64,000 bases of DNA from assembly GCF_012489685.1 (NCBI RefSeq), contig NC_080046.1:24569038-24633037 (forward strand), read 5' to 3'. A program made the position numbers and the translations under genes. The stretch comes from Lotus japonicus (taxonomy: Eukaryota; Streptophyta; Magnoliopsida; Fabales; Fabaceae). This document shows positions 25,601-37,000 of the stretch, piece by piece. Under the pieces are notes generated by a model, which saw nothing but the letters and a program-made list of their open reading frames with translations, was not told where the DNA came from and did no database searches. Each line of letters begins with the position of its first letter. Position 1 is the stretch's first letter.

Positions 25601-26557
25601 AGTAAGGTTCTTGTGGATTTGCCTTTTAATAAGCTTGGACAAAATTTTGTTTCTAGATTTTATGATGAGTAGCTTCCTTGGAATGTGTTATATTTTGGTA
25701 GGGAAACTATGCTGTGTCTGGAGGCATAAAAGGAGTAGAAGTGGTAGAAGCCAAGGCAAAGTCTTTCAAGGCTCGAATGACTGTATGAATGTTGCCCCCT
25801 AATCTTTCTCTTTCCAATGCCACCTTTCCTCAAAGAAATTATGCATTTTTCTCATGGTGGCAGGTGCGCCTAGCTGTTGCTGGTGCTTTTCACACGAGTT
25901 TTATGGAGCCAGCTGTGTCAAGGTTGGAAGCTGCATTGGCTGCAACAGAGATCAGAACCCCAAGAATACCGGTAATCTCCAATGTGGATGCACAACCGCA
26001 CGCAGATCCTGACACAATTAAGAAGATATTGGGACGTCAGGTATGCTGGTGATACTTGTTTATGTCCATAGCGAAGACATGAACTAGAAATAATAGCATT
26101 TGTAATGCATTTGGCAGGTTACTTCCCCCGTTCAATGGGAAACAACAGTGAAGACTCTTCTAAGCAAGGGGCTCAAGAAAGGCTATGAACTGGGACCTGG
26201 AAAGGTACAAAATTTTAGTAAACCATCATTTTGGTCCTAAGATATTAGGTTGGTCACTTAAATCCTGAAAGAAAGAAATTATTTGTCTCTTGACGATGTA
26301 AGGTGATTTCTTTCTTTCAAGGTCCTAATTGACTGACACGATATCTTTCAAGGACCAAAACAATGGTTTTACTCTATAGTAGTTACACAGCGGATTCTAA
26401 TATGATACTCGTATTATGGGACTGGTTGTTTGCATTCTTAACTGAGTCATAGTTTTATAAATCTTCTAATTTTTGTTTTGTGGACTCCTTTCAGGTTATT
26501 GCTGGAATTGTCAAAAGAGTAGACAAAAGTGCTGAAATTGAAAATATAGGTGCTTAG
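22624..26557 (+). CDS. MCAT: Malonyl-CoA:ACP transacylase, chloroplast type (FabD/MCAT)
   Basis: Transfers malonyl from CoA to acyl carrier protein, supplying the two-carbon donor for plastid type II fatty acid synthesis. Ten coding exons with GT..AG introns and consistent phase give 392 residues: 22624-22911, 23003-23088, 23189-23255, 24383-24525, 25320-25368, 25464-25601, 25702-25782, 25864-26040, 26118-26204, 26495-26557. The first 80-90 residues are Ser/Pro-rich with few acidic residues, like a plastid transit peptide. The mature part begins FLFPGQGAQ (oxyanion region, 92-99). The nucleophile is Ser181 in GLSLGEY and the catalytic His is His294 in AGAFHTSFM. GNYAVSGG and ELGPGK are also family motifs. 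Length fits plant MCATs. The gene converges on the MEA1-like gene. No break was seen. Splice sites are inferred by reading, not from transcripts. Confidence 0.96.
24571..24824 (+). repeat. LTR-like insert in MCAT intron 4
   Basis: Begins TGATAGAGACC, contains a TATAAATAAGG promoter-like motif and ends GGCTGGGTTCTAACA, so the ends form a short TG..CA inverted repeat as in small copia-type LTRs. No matching target duplication was found, so the boundaries are uncertain. It is spliced out with the intron. Confidence 0.4.
26217..26373. repeat. Foldback MITE-like repeat in MCAT intron 9
   Basis: AGTAAACCATCATTTTGGTCC at the left and its near inverted copy GGACCAAAACAATGGTTTTACT at the right bracket 157 bp with further internal complementarity (CTGAAAGAAAGAAAT / ATTTCTTTCTTTCAAG type). 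No clear target duplication. Confidence 0.45.
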
Positions 26558-27268
26558 GAAGACAATGGGACCTTTCTCTTTCTGTGGCTTCCAATGAACA
26601 AACAACTATTTCATTGTTTTCACCTGAAATGTGTGCGCTAAATCAAGAGAACGCAGTGTACTTGAAGATGATTCTATAAGCAAAGAGGACCTGCAATCAG
26701 ATTTGAATGCCAGTTTTGAAGTTAAATGTAATTCAGAAATTGTCAGTACCAAGAATGAGTTTGATTAGTGTTTGTATTCGGTGCTAGAATTTATCTTATT
26801 AAATGTTATCCACATCACCACATGGAGTTAGTACCATGCTTTGTACCAACTATAGCTTTATGCAGGTTCAATAAAATATAGAAGTTACAATACCGTAAAA
26901 TAGTCATTGGAATGACATTAGTGCAGAAACAATTTACATCTGATGTAATCGTATGAATGAATGTTCAATGGAAAGACATGTTTCGATCTCTGAGTGGTGC
27001 GTATGAAAAAAAGTTGATTGGGAGAGACCCAGTCACATAATGTGACCTCCTAGGCTCCAAGATTAGTCTTATGATTTATGATTTCAATAATATACTTAGT
27101 TTTCCCATTGGACAAAAATTAATATGCCAAATTGCATTAACAATGCAGAAAACAGTACACATTATGGATATTCTTCTCATAAGCACAAAAACACAATTCT
27201 TGAGTAATGGAGGAATTCAGAACTCAAATGAAGGGAAAATAGCATGAAATCTGAATTTCTAATTTTTC
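26558..27268. other. Convergent intergenic region, MCAT 3' side
   Basis: Likely holds the MCAT 3' UTR (AATAAAAT at about 26870) and, from the other side, the 3' UTR of the MEA1-like gene. No further gene or repeat recognised. Confidence 0.5.
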
Positions 27269-27850
27269 TCAAGTGTTTGGTGATTGTCTCAATCTTCGAA
27301 GGCGTTCAATCCAGTTTTCCTCTGAGATTTGCGAAGCCCAATCAGGAGGCAATCCAAGGAAGTTCACGCCGCGCATCGCCTCCATCACCCTCGACGCGTT
27401 CTCCTCGGACAGCGGCGCGTTCCTCCGGCTCTCGTCTTCCCCGAGCGTCCTCCGAACCTCCCTCTCGAATTCCTCTCTCATCCTCCTATCCTCCTCCCCT
27501 TCTTCCTCCTCATCGCTGCTCTTCTGCTCTGCGCCGTCGTTCAGATTCAGAGACGCGATCCCGTTCTCCACACCACCGTGCCCGACGTAACCGTTCGGAA
27601 GCTGTCGGATCTCAACGCCGTTCTCTCCGTCGGAGCTCCCGCCGTCGTCGTCAACGGCCGAGATCGGCTGGTAATATTCCGGCACGCCATCGGAATTCGC
27701 GTCCGAATCGCTTTCGTTTCCGTTTTCTAATCACACAAGAAAAAAACAAAAATCACTGTTCACAAAAGCAGTTAATTATTATTATTAAATTTTTTGAGAA
27801 AATAATAAGTAGATTTTACCTTGAATGAAATTAGCGGCACCACCGTTCAT
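27269..27850 (-). CDS. MEA1-family (male-enhanced antigen 1-like) small acidic protein
   Basis: Two coding exons on the minus strand, 27820-27850 and 27269-27726, join in phase across a GT..AG intron to give 162 residues starting MNGGAANFIQ. The protein has a conserved-looking YYQP motif (28-31), a long acidic stretch (EEEEGEED), then a charged region and a C-terminal block with LPPDWASQISEENW. YQP, an acidic middle and a C-terminal P.WA..IS...W block are the signature of the MEA1 family, whose molecular role is unknown in plants. The match is from remembered motifs and is moderate. The gene converges with MCAT and diverges from the PP2C gene with a tRNA gene in between. A strongly GC-rich second exon produces long antisense frames that should be ignored. 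Confidence 0.7.
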
Positions 27851-28010
27851 TGCTGGGACTTGAAAGTGAAGAAGTGAATGAAGACACAGAACAGAACGAT
27901 GAACATAAAAGTGCGAAACACTGAAATTTGGAAACTCTTAAATATGATTTTGGCCCCTCAAAATATAGAAAATATTGGATTTAGTCCCTGAAAATATATA
28001 AAAAAAATTG

Positions 28011-28018
28011 AAAAAAAA
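28011..28018 (-). terminator. Pol III terminator of tRNA-Gly
   Basis: On the minus strand a run of eight T residues lies six bases beyond the tRNA 3' end. A run of four or more T is the standard Pol III stop signal. Confidence 0.75.
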
Positions 28019-28024
28019 GATTTC

Positions 28025-28095
28025 TGCACCAGCCGGGAATCGAACCCAGGTCTGTACCGTGGCAGGGTACTATTCTACCACTAGACCACTGGTGC
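28025..28095 (-). tRNA. tRNA-Gly (anticodon GCC)
   Basis: 71 nt on the minus strand, no intron. The acceptor stem GCACCAG pairs with CTGGTGC, followed by discriminator A (28025). D-arm TGGTCTAGTGGTAGA holds the A box and the T-arm GGTTCGATTCC the B box. The anticodon loop CTGCCAC gives GCC (28061-28063), reading GGC and GGT codons. Sequence and length match the standard plant nuclear tRNA-Gly(GCC), so it is probably functional. Confidence 0.97.
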
Positions 28096-28235
28096 TTGTT
28101 GAACATTCCTCCAAATTTAAGATTAATAAATTAATAATAATTAATGAATTGGCAAAATGATAATGATGATAAAACATTGATTTTGATGTGAGTGTGTGGA
28201 GTTGAGAGAGGGTGGAGTTGTTGAAGCGGGAAGGA

Positions 28236-31200
28236 ATGGCAATTCCCATCATGAGAGCTTCCATGGTTTATCATTCTCAGTCTCAACCACTGTTTCATTC
28301 CATGTTTGCTATTGATGAAACTGCTATGAAGAGGAAGAGAGTGATACTCTCATCATCTTCATCTTCTTCAGAACTTAACCCTGTTATTCGGTGAGTTGAT
28401 CTTCATTTTTTGATTCTTGAAGCTTTTTACATGCCTCTCTGATTCATGGGTTTTGGTTTGCTGAGATTTTAGGTCAGAGGTATCATTTTCTGTTGGGACT
28501 TGCCTAATTCCACATCCAAAAAAGGTAATGATGAATAATGAGTAATTCAACTGAACTCAATACAATTGTTGTTTTATGAATGAATAACACCACTGTAGTT
28601 AGTAAACACTAAACACAACACATGTCAAAAGTTTTCTGATTTTTTTATCTCTGGTGCATCTGCCAACTTGCTCAAGTCCTGCTAAAGGTTGACAGAGGTG
28701 GGGAAGATGCTTTCTTTGTGAGCAACTATAATGGGGGAGTTATTGGTGTTGCTGATGGTGTTTCTGGGTATGCTACTTTTTTCATTGTCTGGTTATTGCC
28801 CAGTGCATAGCTTACAATCATTAGAAAAAAGAACACCAACAAAAAAAAATTCAATTTTTAGTAACTAGTTATCATAATGAGATCTTGTCTTTCAATAATT
28901 TGGCAAAGAACCCATTTGGATGCAAACCAAATGGCACTTATTGGAGCTTATTTATTGTTTTTACGAGTAGATAATCTCCAAACGACATGTCCAATAATTG
29001 TCTTAACATGCTTTCCTGTTATGCTTCGCAGTTGGGCCGAAGAGGATGTGGATCCTTCTTTGTTCCCACGTGAACTGCTGGCTAATGCTTCCAATTTTGT
29101 TGAAGATGAGGAGGTAGCATCACATGACCAATACAGATTTATGAGGATGATATTGCTGAATCAAATTATTTGGTTTCCAGATATATTCCTTTGTTATAAT
29201 TTAGACATATGTTTTCTTTTTCTTTTCATTTTTTGCCGTAAATCAATAAGACTGCTTCTATGCATGTGCTGCTGTTTGCTAATGAACATGTTGAATATTG
29301 GTGGATTTGGCAGGTTAACTATGACCCTCAGATTCTTATAAGGAAATCACATGCTGCTACTTCCTCAACAGGCTCAGCTACTGTGTAAGTTTATCCTCTT
29401 TTATTTGAAATTTTGGATTGCCAATTTGGAGAAATAAATTCTAACATTGAATTGCATATTAAACTATTGTTTCTCAAAATACCTCATTGGTGTCTTTGTA
29501 TGTGAAGCATCATTGCTATGCTGGAGAAGAATGGGGTTCTGAAGATTGCTAGTGTTGGGGATTGTGGATTAAGAATTATCCGTGATGGTATTATCTTGTG
29601 CTACATTTATTTAATCCTGATCTTTTCTAAAAGGTCTAATGCAATCTGCTCTGCCTCTATTTGTTTATCAGGCTTTCCTTTACTTTTTCCAAAACACTCA
29701 ACCCCTTCTCTCCAATGTTTAGAACTTGAATTTTTTATGTTTTTTTCCAGGTCGTGTAGTTTTTTCCACTTCTCCCCAAGAACATTACTTTGATTGTCCA
29801 TTCCAACTGAGCTCTGAAAGGGTTGGCCAAACATACCTTGATGCAGCGGTACCATCTAACTATCATCCCTATTATGATATTTCTAACTTACTTTCCTCCT
29901 CCCACTCCTCTTCCTGTTCAAAGCACACAAGATCTACAAACTTAATTTTATTTTCGTGTCAAAATCCTATTAGTCTACTTCATTCCCATATTTCTTTCTG
30001 GTCCTGAACTAGCCTCCATGGGGGGGGGGGGAGGAAGAAGCTGAACAAGCAATCACGTAATCTATCACCTAATCTTTCTTTTTACTCAAATAAAGACAAA
30101 TAACTAAATAGATAATATTGATACTTCCTAGAGTAACCTAATGCTACTGTACTATATACATATTCCATGCTTTTTGAGTTCACATATCCGTCAAAATGTT
30201 GGCTTTTGGGGGGCACTAAACCTCTTATTATTTTGCACAGTTGTGCACTAATTCTCTGTGGACAAACTGGCTTCTATGTCGAATATTGTTTGATATGGCA
30301 TGAAGGCCAACAAATTTAAGTGTCGTTTTAAAATTCATGGTCTGGCTTGTGGCCAAGATATGTGTTACCTTCTCACATCAAACTAAATACACAACTCTTC
30401 AAATGGGAGTCTCATTTTCCACACCAGAGAAAATTGTGTTTCTGTTCTATTTTCTTTTACTAACCTCTGCAGGAAAACAGGTGTGCAATGTGGAGTTGAT
30501 AGAAGGAGACACAATTGTCATGGGGTCCGATGGACTTTTCGATAATGTTTTTGACCATGAAATTCTCCAAACCATTTCTAGATACAAAGATGTTGCTGAG
30601 GCTGGTAGTCTTCTTCATCGATTAGTTTCAGAAATTCAGATTTACAGTGTTATTGGTTTCACTAATTCAGCATTCATTTTGTTGCTAGCAAAGGAATTAG
30701 CTAACTTGGCAAGCAGTCATGCAACGGATTCAAATTTCGATTCCCCCTATTCATTGGAGGCCAGGTCCAAGGTAAGGGAAGAAGTTTATAATTAGACATT
30801 ATAGAAAATGATGCATTTTTTTATGATTTGAACTTTATATGATTCGTTTTGGAAAGTCACATTCTCAATTTTTAAGAAGTTTCGACCAATGACCAGCGGA
30901 ACATTCTTTTGACAGTTACACCAATGACTGAACATTAAAATATTGTTTGCAAGGAACACAAAAATTGCAGAAAACACTGATTAGAAAGTTAGATTTTATA
31001 CGAAAGTGGACACATAAAAAGGCAAAAAAATTGCAATAACCATCTGCTTATTTGTCTTAATAATTTTCCAGGGTTTTGAAGCCCCCTTATGGAAGAAAAT
31101 TCTTGGAATGAAGCTTACAGGTATGACAGTATAACATATCCTCAAACACCTTTTTGTTTCTCCCTACACGTGGCCGACCTCACTTTTTCTGTTGTAATAG

Positions 31201-31253
31201 GTGGAAAGCTTGACGATATCACTGTAATTGTCAGTCAAGTTGTAAGTTCTTGA
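28236..31253 (+). CDS. PBCP: Chloroplast PP2C-type phosphatase, PSII core phosphatase-like
   Basis: Eleven coding exons with GT..AG introns and matching phase give 308 residues: 28236-28390, 28473-28524, 28688-28767, 29032-29113, 29314-29384, 29508-29587, 29751-29848, 30481-30604, 30689-30771, 31072-31120, 31201-31253. An in-frame GTG upstream is not a start; ATG at 28236 was chosen. The Ser-rich first 50 residues look like a transit peptide. PP2C motifs: GGEDAFF (73-79), VADGVSG with metal-binding Asp92-Gly93, STGSAT (141-146), VGDCG (163-167), MGSDGLFDN with Asp223, and LDDITVIV with Asp296/Asp297. The compact PP2C without extra domains, plus ELANLASSHA and WKKILG near the end, fits Arabidopsis PBCP (At2g30170), which removes phosphate from photosystem II core proteins in the stroma. 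Other small plastid PP2Cs are the alternative. Confidence 0.9.
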
Positions 31254-31866
31254 GATTTGCTAATATTAAGGATTTGATTCTACTGAAGAAAACAAGGTCC
31301 CGATTGCTAAGGTCACCAGTACAGCATTTGCCTTCAGTATACTGTGGCTACTAAATTTCGGTGATGCTCTGAGAAATATGGATTTATCCATGGAAATACT
31401 CCTGCATTGCCATGAATCCTGTTGTACTTCATGCATTGATGTCTGAGATATTCATTGAAAATTAGTTTTATCAAATGTTATACCTAATATAAGAATTGTC
31501 TTTTGATGACGTGGAGTCATGGTAGTGAGCAGAAAAACAGAACTAGCAGCAGTAAAGCGAAAACTTGTTATAAGATATATAACGCATTGCCATAAACAAC
31601 TTCAGGAATTTTTACTCCTCCAAACGCAAGCTGAAATGTCTGAAATATACAAAATGCTCTTCACATGCTTATGATATATGTCATGTATGTATCAATTTTT
31701 AATATCCAAGAAAGCATAAAGATTAAAGAGTATAATCAAATGATTCAATGAGTGATTCAAAACTCAGTTCATCACAAAATATAACGCCTAGGGGTCTTGT
31801 TCCATTATGATAATTGTGCAAAAGTTGAAAGATTGTCTTAGTTACGAAATTGAATTATACTAGTAT
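31254..31866. other. PP2C gene 3' side, no other gene
   Basis: Likely contains the 3' UTR of the PP2C gene. AT-rich, no repeats or open frames of note. Confidence 0.5.
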
Positions 31867-31875
31867 TTTGAGAAT

Positions 31876-32068
31876 GAGTTAATGGTTAAATTAGTCCCTG
31901 AATTTATAACCGAGTTTCATTTTAGTCCCTCTGAGGAAAAATAACGTTTTTTGGCGGTAAAAAACCACCAGTAATTGTAAAAATAACCGTCACTAAACGT
32001 TATTTTTCCTCAGATGGACTAAAATCAAACTAACTTACAAACTTATGGACTAATTTGACCATTAACCC
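31876..32068. mobile_element. Mutator-type MITE
   Basis: A 193-bp foldback. The left arm GAGTTAATGGTTAAATTAG and the inverse of the right arm GGGTTAATGGTCAAATTAG match closely, and complementarity continues inward to CTGAGGAAAAATAACG. The flanks TTTGAGAAT (31867-31875) and TTTGATAAT (32069-32077) match at 8 of 9 positions, as expected for a 9-bp Mutator-type duplication that has gained one mutation. Confidence 0.65.
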
Positions 32069-32077
32069 TTTGATAAT

Positions 32078-32730
32078 TGTGTCTATTGTATCCCATAAGT
32101 AGTGAGTCTCTTTAATCTGCTTTAAGATGAATGAATATTCATAATTGAGAAGCCGCTTCTTTATTCAATCAATTGGAAGTTATTCTAGTTTCTTGCATAG
32201 TAAGCATACAACCAACACATCAATCCATGGAATGCAGAGAGATCCCTAATGACTGAATTATGCACAATGATCTATGGAGAAGCTTATTCCCATTCACGTA
32301 CCCTATTTCATCTTTCCCTCCTTCACAAGGCTTCACCCCTTCCTCGACGATGGGGCTTTGCTCGCTCCCATAAGTTTATCCCAAAAATAAGTGTTTCTGT
32401 CCAACGTTCCTAGGGCTTGCACCATCAACCTTTGGTTCACATTCAGTAGTGTCCTGACATGGTGAGTGAAGGACGTGAAGTCATGTCATGTATGCACCCA
32501 GTAAACCAATCACACATGATAGAGACGATGGTGGTTCAGACTGTGTCTGTTTGGATATCAGTTGAGTTAGCATATTCATTTGAATCCATAAGAAGAGTTT
32601 CATTTACTTTTTACCTCGAACTGAGTGATAAAGCCCGTTAGCACTAACTCCAACGAGTATCTAAACATTTCATATCGCACTTTGTCGTCTGTTATCATTG
32701 TCATTCATCCTTGTTCCAACAATAGCTCCT
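32078..32730. other. Intergenic spacer, no gene seen
   Basis: Single-copy-looking DNA between the MITE and the Tat-like retrotransposon. Only short open frames, none recognisable. Confidence 0.5.
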
Positions 32731-32735
32731 CTTTC

Positions 32736-33055
32736 TGGACTGGGCGAGACCCTAGGGTCCCTCGCCCAGGCGCGCCAGCCCGGGGCGACGTACGAGCCAG
32801 GAAATTGGGCCTCCTCCAGGGAGGCCCAACTGGCCCAATAAGAGAAGTTAGGGGGCGCCAAGCCCAACCCCCGAATCTATAAATAGGGGACGATTACCAA
32901 TTGTAAGGGACTCTTAGCTCATTTGAGAAATACAAACTTGAAATTCAGTTACTTTCTCTCTCTAAGCGGTTACACTCTTACTCTCTCTAGATTCTCACAT
33001 CACGATCCTCTCACTCTGGGTACCGTACCTCATCTCTATGTTCTTGGATAGAACA
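32736..33055 (+). repeat. 5' LTR of the Tat-like element
   Basis: 320 bp. TATAAATAGGGG (about 32878-32889) is a good TATA box for the element transcript. The sequence GCGTCGTCTGTGGGGA just after the LTR is the usual start of the internal region of such elements and includes the primer-binding site. Confidence 0.85.
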
Positions 33056-33199
33056 TTTAGCGTCGTCTGTGGGGATCGATAGATTTCGATTCCCGGATCA
33101 CGTGGATTGGGATTTGGTTGAGAGAAGTTCGATTCTGCGTGCAATTCTCTTCGGTTTTCTGGAATTCTGGTTTAATTCTTGGTTCGCTTGTGAAGTCTG

Positions 33200-34045
33200 A
33201 TGGAGACACATCGTCGAAGACGCGACGGAGAGCAGGAGCGGCGGCGCGGTTCACCACCGCATCGCGTGAGAGGCAGGCCACGACGAGAACAGGTCCGCCG
33301 CGACGAGTTTGAGCAATTGACTCCTCCTCCACCTCCACCGCCTCCACCTCCTTCTTCTCCAAACCTCCTTTGCCTTCTCCGCCGACCTCACCGGAGCAAC
33401 AGAGGTCACCAACACACTCGCCAGGAGCCTCAAGGGGAGGAACACCGTCACCACAAGCTCCGATCACTGGTCGAGATTGGCAACGTCTGATCCGAGGTGT
33501 CGATGACATTCGGCAGCGGAACGATTACTTGCAAGAGCAGTTGGAGTATTATCGTGTCGAGCAACAGGATGAAGGAGAGCGTGAAGCCGAAGCCGTGGCG
33601 GAGTTTGAGCCGTTCTCGGCAGTGGTGAGGGAGGTGGCTATTCCGGACAACATGAAGAACCTCGTTCTGGAAGCGTATAGTGGCAAGACCGATCCCAAGG
33701 ATCACCTGCTGTATTTCAACACGAAGATGGTGATAAGTGCAGCTTCTGATGCGGTGAAGTGCAGAATGTTCCCGTCAACTTTTAAAGGCACGACGATGGC
33801 TTGGTTCACGACTTTGCCTCGCGGATCTATCACGAACTTCTGCGATTTCTCGTCAAAATTCCTTGTTAAGTTCTCCGCGAGCAAGAGCAAGCAGGTTACG
33901 ATAGAGGACTTATACAACGTCCGCCAGTCAGACGAGGAAACTCTGCAGCAGTACGTGAATCGATTCAGCGCGGCGTCTGTCAAAATTGAGGAGTCAGAAC
34001 CACATGCTTGTGCGAGTGCTTTCAAGAACGGGTTGCAGCCGGGAA
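33200..34045 (+). pseudogene. Gag of the Tat-like element, 5' part, broken
   Basis: The frame starts with ATG at 33200 (METHRRRRDGEQERR, basic) and reaches a proline run (about 33320-33360). There the coding signal moves to another frame, open from about 33313, that continues to 34045. The second frame has the Gag core: AIPDNMKNLVLEAYSG, MVISAASDAVKCRMFP, AWFTTLPRGSITNF, then DLYNVRQSDEETLQQYVNRF and AFKNGLQPG. It forms the particle shell around element RNA. An indel in the proline-rich tract breaks it, and the nested element cuts it at 34046, between the G and K codons of the QPGK motif. The remainder resumes at 44379. Confidence 0.8.
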
Positions 34046-37000
34046 TGTAAGGCCAAAGTTTTTCAGTTTATACCAAGTGAATAAATTCTTATTCACCAGT
34101 AGGTTTGATGCATGGCGAAGGGAAACCTGAACAAGAGTTTAGTAAATGAAATAAATGTATGAAGGAGAAAGTTCAGGAAAAGTCTGAGGTTCGTATTGAA
34201 GTCGATAAAAGTTATAGCACGATCGTTTTACGCTTAAACCTAGGTCAGAAACCCTAGTATATAGCTAATTTTCACTTTTAGGCACGACGGAAGTTAATTC
34301 CAAAAATCTTCAGAGAAATGTTAGAACTTCTCTTTTTCCATATATCACAATCGTTTCGAGGCGAAACTCTAGGATCTACGAACGTCCGATTCCAATCATC
34401 GGAAGTTTGCCGAAACCGAATCCCTGGTATTTCAAAACCCTAGAATTTCTCGACAATGAAGAATTTTTCTATTCAGAGCTTCAAATGAATGTTCCACATG
34501 CATACACCCATTTCTCTTGATGATTTCAATCTTTCTTCCGAAGGAAGTTTTCTATTCCGACATTCGATGCAAAAAGCAACTTATCGGGTAAAATAGTTTT
34601 ATACCGACTATGCTTTAGTTGCCAAAAATACAAGGAGACCTCTTTATAGTTTTGGAACTCTTTTGCCAAAACATATCTATTAATTCATGGAGAATGAAGT
34701 CGGAAAAATCAGATTCGCGAAACTTTCATTTTCCCGCGAATTTCCAACCTTTATATATAGCAAAGAAAGGAAGAAAAACACAAATTCTCCTCCATTTTCT
34801 CTCCCAAAACCGCGGCCAAGAACAAGGAAGAAGGAAGAAGAGTTTTTCTTCATCGTTTGCTTGATCGTCGATCAATCAGTTGCTACTTCAAGGCTTCGAG
34901 GTATAGTCGCTAATCCTTACCTCTGATCGCTTTTTCCATAGCTTTTCTGTAGAGTTTTCTGAGCGGATAGTTTATGGGTTTTTGCAAAACTATCCTGAAT
35001 CTTTCATTTCTGATTCTAAACCTCTTCCTTATGCGCCCAAGATCACTTCTGCCGGGTTAGATTTTCCGTTATGTCGCCGGAATTCCGCCGGAATCAATTT
35101 GAGCCTAAAATACCCATTTTTGGAGTTTTTGGTGTAAAGCTTCAACCTTTAGGCTGAAAACTATCGCCTTAGCTTAGTGCTAGTAGGATTAGTTGTCATA
35201 AACGTCGTTGGTGACGTCCCTGCAAAATTTTATTTTTGGGATTTCAGTTTTGAAAAATCCTAAGTTAAAAATCATGACCAAAATACCCCTGCGACAGTTT
35301 TTGATCCGATAATTTTTCCGAGTTCAGAATACCCTTAGTTACGGCTTATGAAAGCATAGGAACCAAGTTTGATCGAAGAAAAATCGAGCCCCATAATTGC
35401 ACAAAGTGGCCGAGCCCTATTAGGGGGGAGGAGGAAAATTTCCTTTTCCGAAAACTTGTCTTTCGCGCTAGTTTATCGTACCTTAGGGTATAGATTACTT
35501 CGAGTAACCTTAGTAAGTATCGATAGCTTAGTTTCAGATAGATTCTGATAGTATTCTGTGATTTTATTGTAAAGGTGCTTTTGAGGATTTCCCCGAGGAC
35601 CAACACTTTGAGAGCGAGGAAGCACTAGTTGATCATTCTGGAGAACTTTCAGGTGAGGGCTTCTCACTGAATCTCTAGTTAATGCCTAGGGTCGATGTTT
35701 CGACATTGTTTACTGTTTATGCACTGGATTGTGTGTGATTGGAAAATGTTTTCTGAGGCTTCGGCTGACAATGTAGATGATTCATCTACTGAATGTTTTT
35801 GAGATTGACTTACATGCTATGTGCTAAGTGGGTAATCTAGGATGTGTGGTGCATGTTTTATATGCTAAGTGCTAAGTGTTTATGATGAGATTCTTCGATA
35901 TATGACATGTTGTTGATTGTGATGATTTAAATATGCTCTGCACTGGAATCTGAGATTCTGAATGGTGAGAATAGCGGGCAGGTCATGCCGATTTTATTTT
36001 GAGAGTTTTGAGAAAGTTTGATAGGACGAACGAGGTTCGGGCCTTAATTTTGTTTAGTGGATCGAGACATCCTCTGGAAGCGACTTGGGATTGGGAGATC
36101 CTGAAAATGTATAAGACTTGCGATAAGACAAAATGGAATCTATTTTATAAAGAAAATTCATAAGACCTTAAATAACCTCAAAATCTTTAAGTAATGATAA
36201 CAACCTCGAAGGAAGGCATTGGAAGTCAAATCATAGTTTTGGAAAAACGAGGAGTGTCGTCGGATCCAAGTGTTGAGTTTGTTGTTGTGCTGTTGGAGCA
36301 GCGTTTGTTGTTGTGCTGTTGGAGCAGCGTTTATTGTTGTGCTGTTGGAGCAGCGTTTGTTATTGTGCTGTTGGAGCAGCGTTTGTTGGGGTGCTGTTGG
36401 AGCAGCTATGTGTCGTTATGAAGTGTGTCTTTTGTCGCAGAATCGACTTTACCTTAGGGTAAGCTTTTAGAGACATTAATTTAGCTAGAACACGTGGCGA
36501 CGTGTCGAGTGAGATCGGAGACGTTGATTGACTAATCATCTTGCATTCATGCAACATTAATGAGGTATTAACACAGGACGTACTCTGGACCTCGTCGGTT
36601 TCCAAAATGGTCATAAGACCCGGAATGCCGTGGAAGAGCGTTTGTAGACGTCTCTTGTAGCAGACCGAAATGGCAGACCTACGGGTTTACTGCTGATCTG
36701 GCTACCTTTGTGTGGTGTAAGAGGCACGCGGGCCGAAATGGTTCCACCGTGGCTGGTGTTAGGGCTGATCCGTTTGATGTCCATCCCTTTCCGGAATGCA
36801 TGTGGTTAACTGGGTTAACCTGCATATCATTTCATGCAACATGCATACTGACTTAGTGATGAGTGTGTTTGATACTTGTTAATTCTATTTGAGGCATGTT
36901 AACTGTGATTTATCGTCGTTTATATTCATCATGAGATATGCAACCCTAGGATGTTATCCCTAGCTAAAAGCCTAAGTGGCTATCCTATTATCTGTATCTA

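Larger units (their letters stand above)
27851..28235. promoter_or_regulatory. Divergent promoter spacer containing a tRNA gene
   Basis: Only 385 bp separate the start codons of the MEA1-like (-) and PP2C (+) genes. Both Pol II promoters and 5' UTRs must fit here with a Pol III gene (28025-28095). Part of the left half carries MITE-type words (TTGGCCCCTCAAAATA, TTTAGTCCCTGAAAATA). Confidence 0.55.

Noticed and set aside
27244..27828. Long plus-strand frames (up to 194 codons) rich in Arg/Ser/Pro
   Set aside because: They lie antisense to exon 2 of the MEA1-like gene, whose GC-rich codons leave the opposite strand open. The minus-strand reading has splice sites and a recognisable C-terminal block.
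34619..34926. Frames of 81 and 79 codons, repeated at 41262-41569 and in reverse at 13005-13312
   Set aside because: They recur because they are in LTR copies, around the LTR TATA box. There is no similarity to proteins and no codon signal.
36194..36470. Cys/Trp/Leu-rich frames (repeated again at 42837-43113)
   Set aside because: Produced by reading through five 26-bp tandem repeats in the LTRs, so not genes.
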